Shown here piece by piece: positions 32,133 through 32,261 of a DNA stretch of 32,261 nt; positions within the stretch are counted from its first letter, which is position 1, and every line of letters begins with the position of its first letter. The stretch lies in the NCBI GenBank assembly GCA_022736715.1, contig DZDJ01000034.1, positions 1 through 32,261 on the forward strand, read 5' to 3'. The stretch comes from Edaphobacter aggregans. Lineage in GTDB: Bacteria; Acidobacteriota; Terriglobia; Terriglobales; Acidobacteriaceae. The notes under the pieces were generated by a model, which did no database searches, was not told the DNA's origin, and saw only the letters and a list, made by a program, of their open reading frames with translations. The position numbers and the translations under genes were made by a program.

Positions 32133-32200
32133 GCGAATGTTGGCCAGGTCTGGGGATGTGGCTCTACCACCCTGCATGAAACGGCCGCCAACACATTCGC
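32133..32200 (+). other. Large imperfect stem-loop in front of tRNA-Pro
   Basis: GCGAATGTTGGC (32133-32144) pairs with GCCAACACATTCGC (32187-32200) with a 2-nt bulge. Inside is a smaller hairpin, GTGG-CTCTA-CCAC. The element ends 8 nt before the tRNA. It may be the leader of the tRNA precursor or a small RNA. Confidence 0.4.
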
Positions 32201-32208
32201 AACAGATT

Positions 32209-32261
32209 CGGGGAGTGGCTCAGCCTGGTAGAGCACCTGGTTCGGGACCAGGGGGTCGGAG
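32209..32261 (+). tRNA. tRNA-Pro (anticodon CGG), 5' part, cut by the window edge
   Basis: The acceptor strand CGGGGAG starts at 32209. The D arm is GCTC/GAGC with loop AGCCTGGTA. The anticodon arm is CCTGG/CCAGG with loop TTCGGGA, giving anticodon CGG, which reads CCG proline codons. The variable loop and the first bases of the T stem (GGAG) follow before the sequence ends. It closely resembles bacterial tRNA-Pro(CGG), such as E. coli proK. Confidence 0.93.

Larger units (their letters stand above)
31752..32208. other. 457-nt region without an intact gene, upstream of purL and tRNA-Pro
   Basis: It holds the palindrome at 31778-31799, the mmuM 3' remnant (31820-31969), three short inverted repeats (31990-32005 CAATG/CATTG, 32025-32040 CATTAA/TTAATG, 32040-32057 GCTGGAA/TTCCAGC), a possible promoter at 32123-32131 and a larger stem-loop at 32133-32200 just before the tRNA. 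Confidence 0.6.

Overview
The window is about 32 kb of GC-rich (roughly 60%) bacterial chromosome with densely packed, mostly housekeeping genes. The mix of genes suggests an Acidobacteriota member, probably of the Acidobacteriaceae type. The clues are an ECF sigma factor followed by a membrane zinc-finger protein with HEAT repeats and a double-PDZ protein, a class V aminotransferase paired with SerA, a LacD-type aldolase, and [Fe-S]-type PurF. This assignment is inferred from gene content, not from a phylogenetic marker. I see no phage, IS element, plasmid or CRISPR signature.

Layout, left to right. (1) 1-5.5 kb, carbohydrate use: a fragment of a polyprenyl diphosphate synthase gene, a LacD-type class I aldolase, an exported GH13 alpha-glucosidase, a Dph6-like ATP-pyrophosphatase, a PfkB sugar kinase and a very small membrane ORF. 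(2) 5.5-10.4 kb: an ABC-F ribosome-associated ATPase and PEP carboxylase, closed by a perfect 34-nt palindromic terminator. (3) 10.4-18 kb, membrane and envelope: a membrane-anchored BamE-like protein, two divergent MFS transporters, a TMEM175-type channel, an orphan TolC-family protein divergent from a LysR regulator, and an exported DsbA-like thioredoxin protein. (4) 18-22 kb, minus strand: ECF sigma, ZAS/TM/HEAT putative anti-sigma, exported double-PDZ protein, a terminator, then a radical SAM enzyme. (5) 22.2-28 kb: RNase H, YqeY, the class V aminotransferase and SerA of serine synthesis, an FmdB-type zinc ribbon and a pirin. (6) 28-31.8 kb: purL-purF, with the purL stop codon abutting the purF ATG. 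(7) 31.8-32.26 kb: a 3' remnant of a homocysteine S-methyltransferase gene, a structured segment, and the 5' part of tRNA-Pro(CGG), cut by the window edge.

How the genes work together. The serine pair supplies serine and C1 units, which purine synthesis (purL-purF) consumes. PEP carboxylase replenishes oxaloacetate. The GH13 enzyme, aldolase and kinase form a loose sugar-use neighbourhood without a transporter. The sigma/ZAS-HEAT/PDZ cluster looks like an envelope-sensing regulatory unit and is the least described module here. Both ends of the window carry gene fragments (polyprenyl synthase and mmuM) that indicate past deletions or recombination. Several strong bidirectional hairpin terminators sit between convergent genes.
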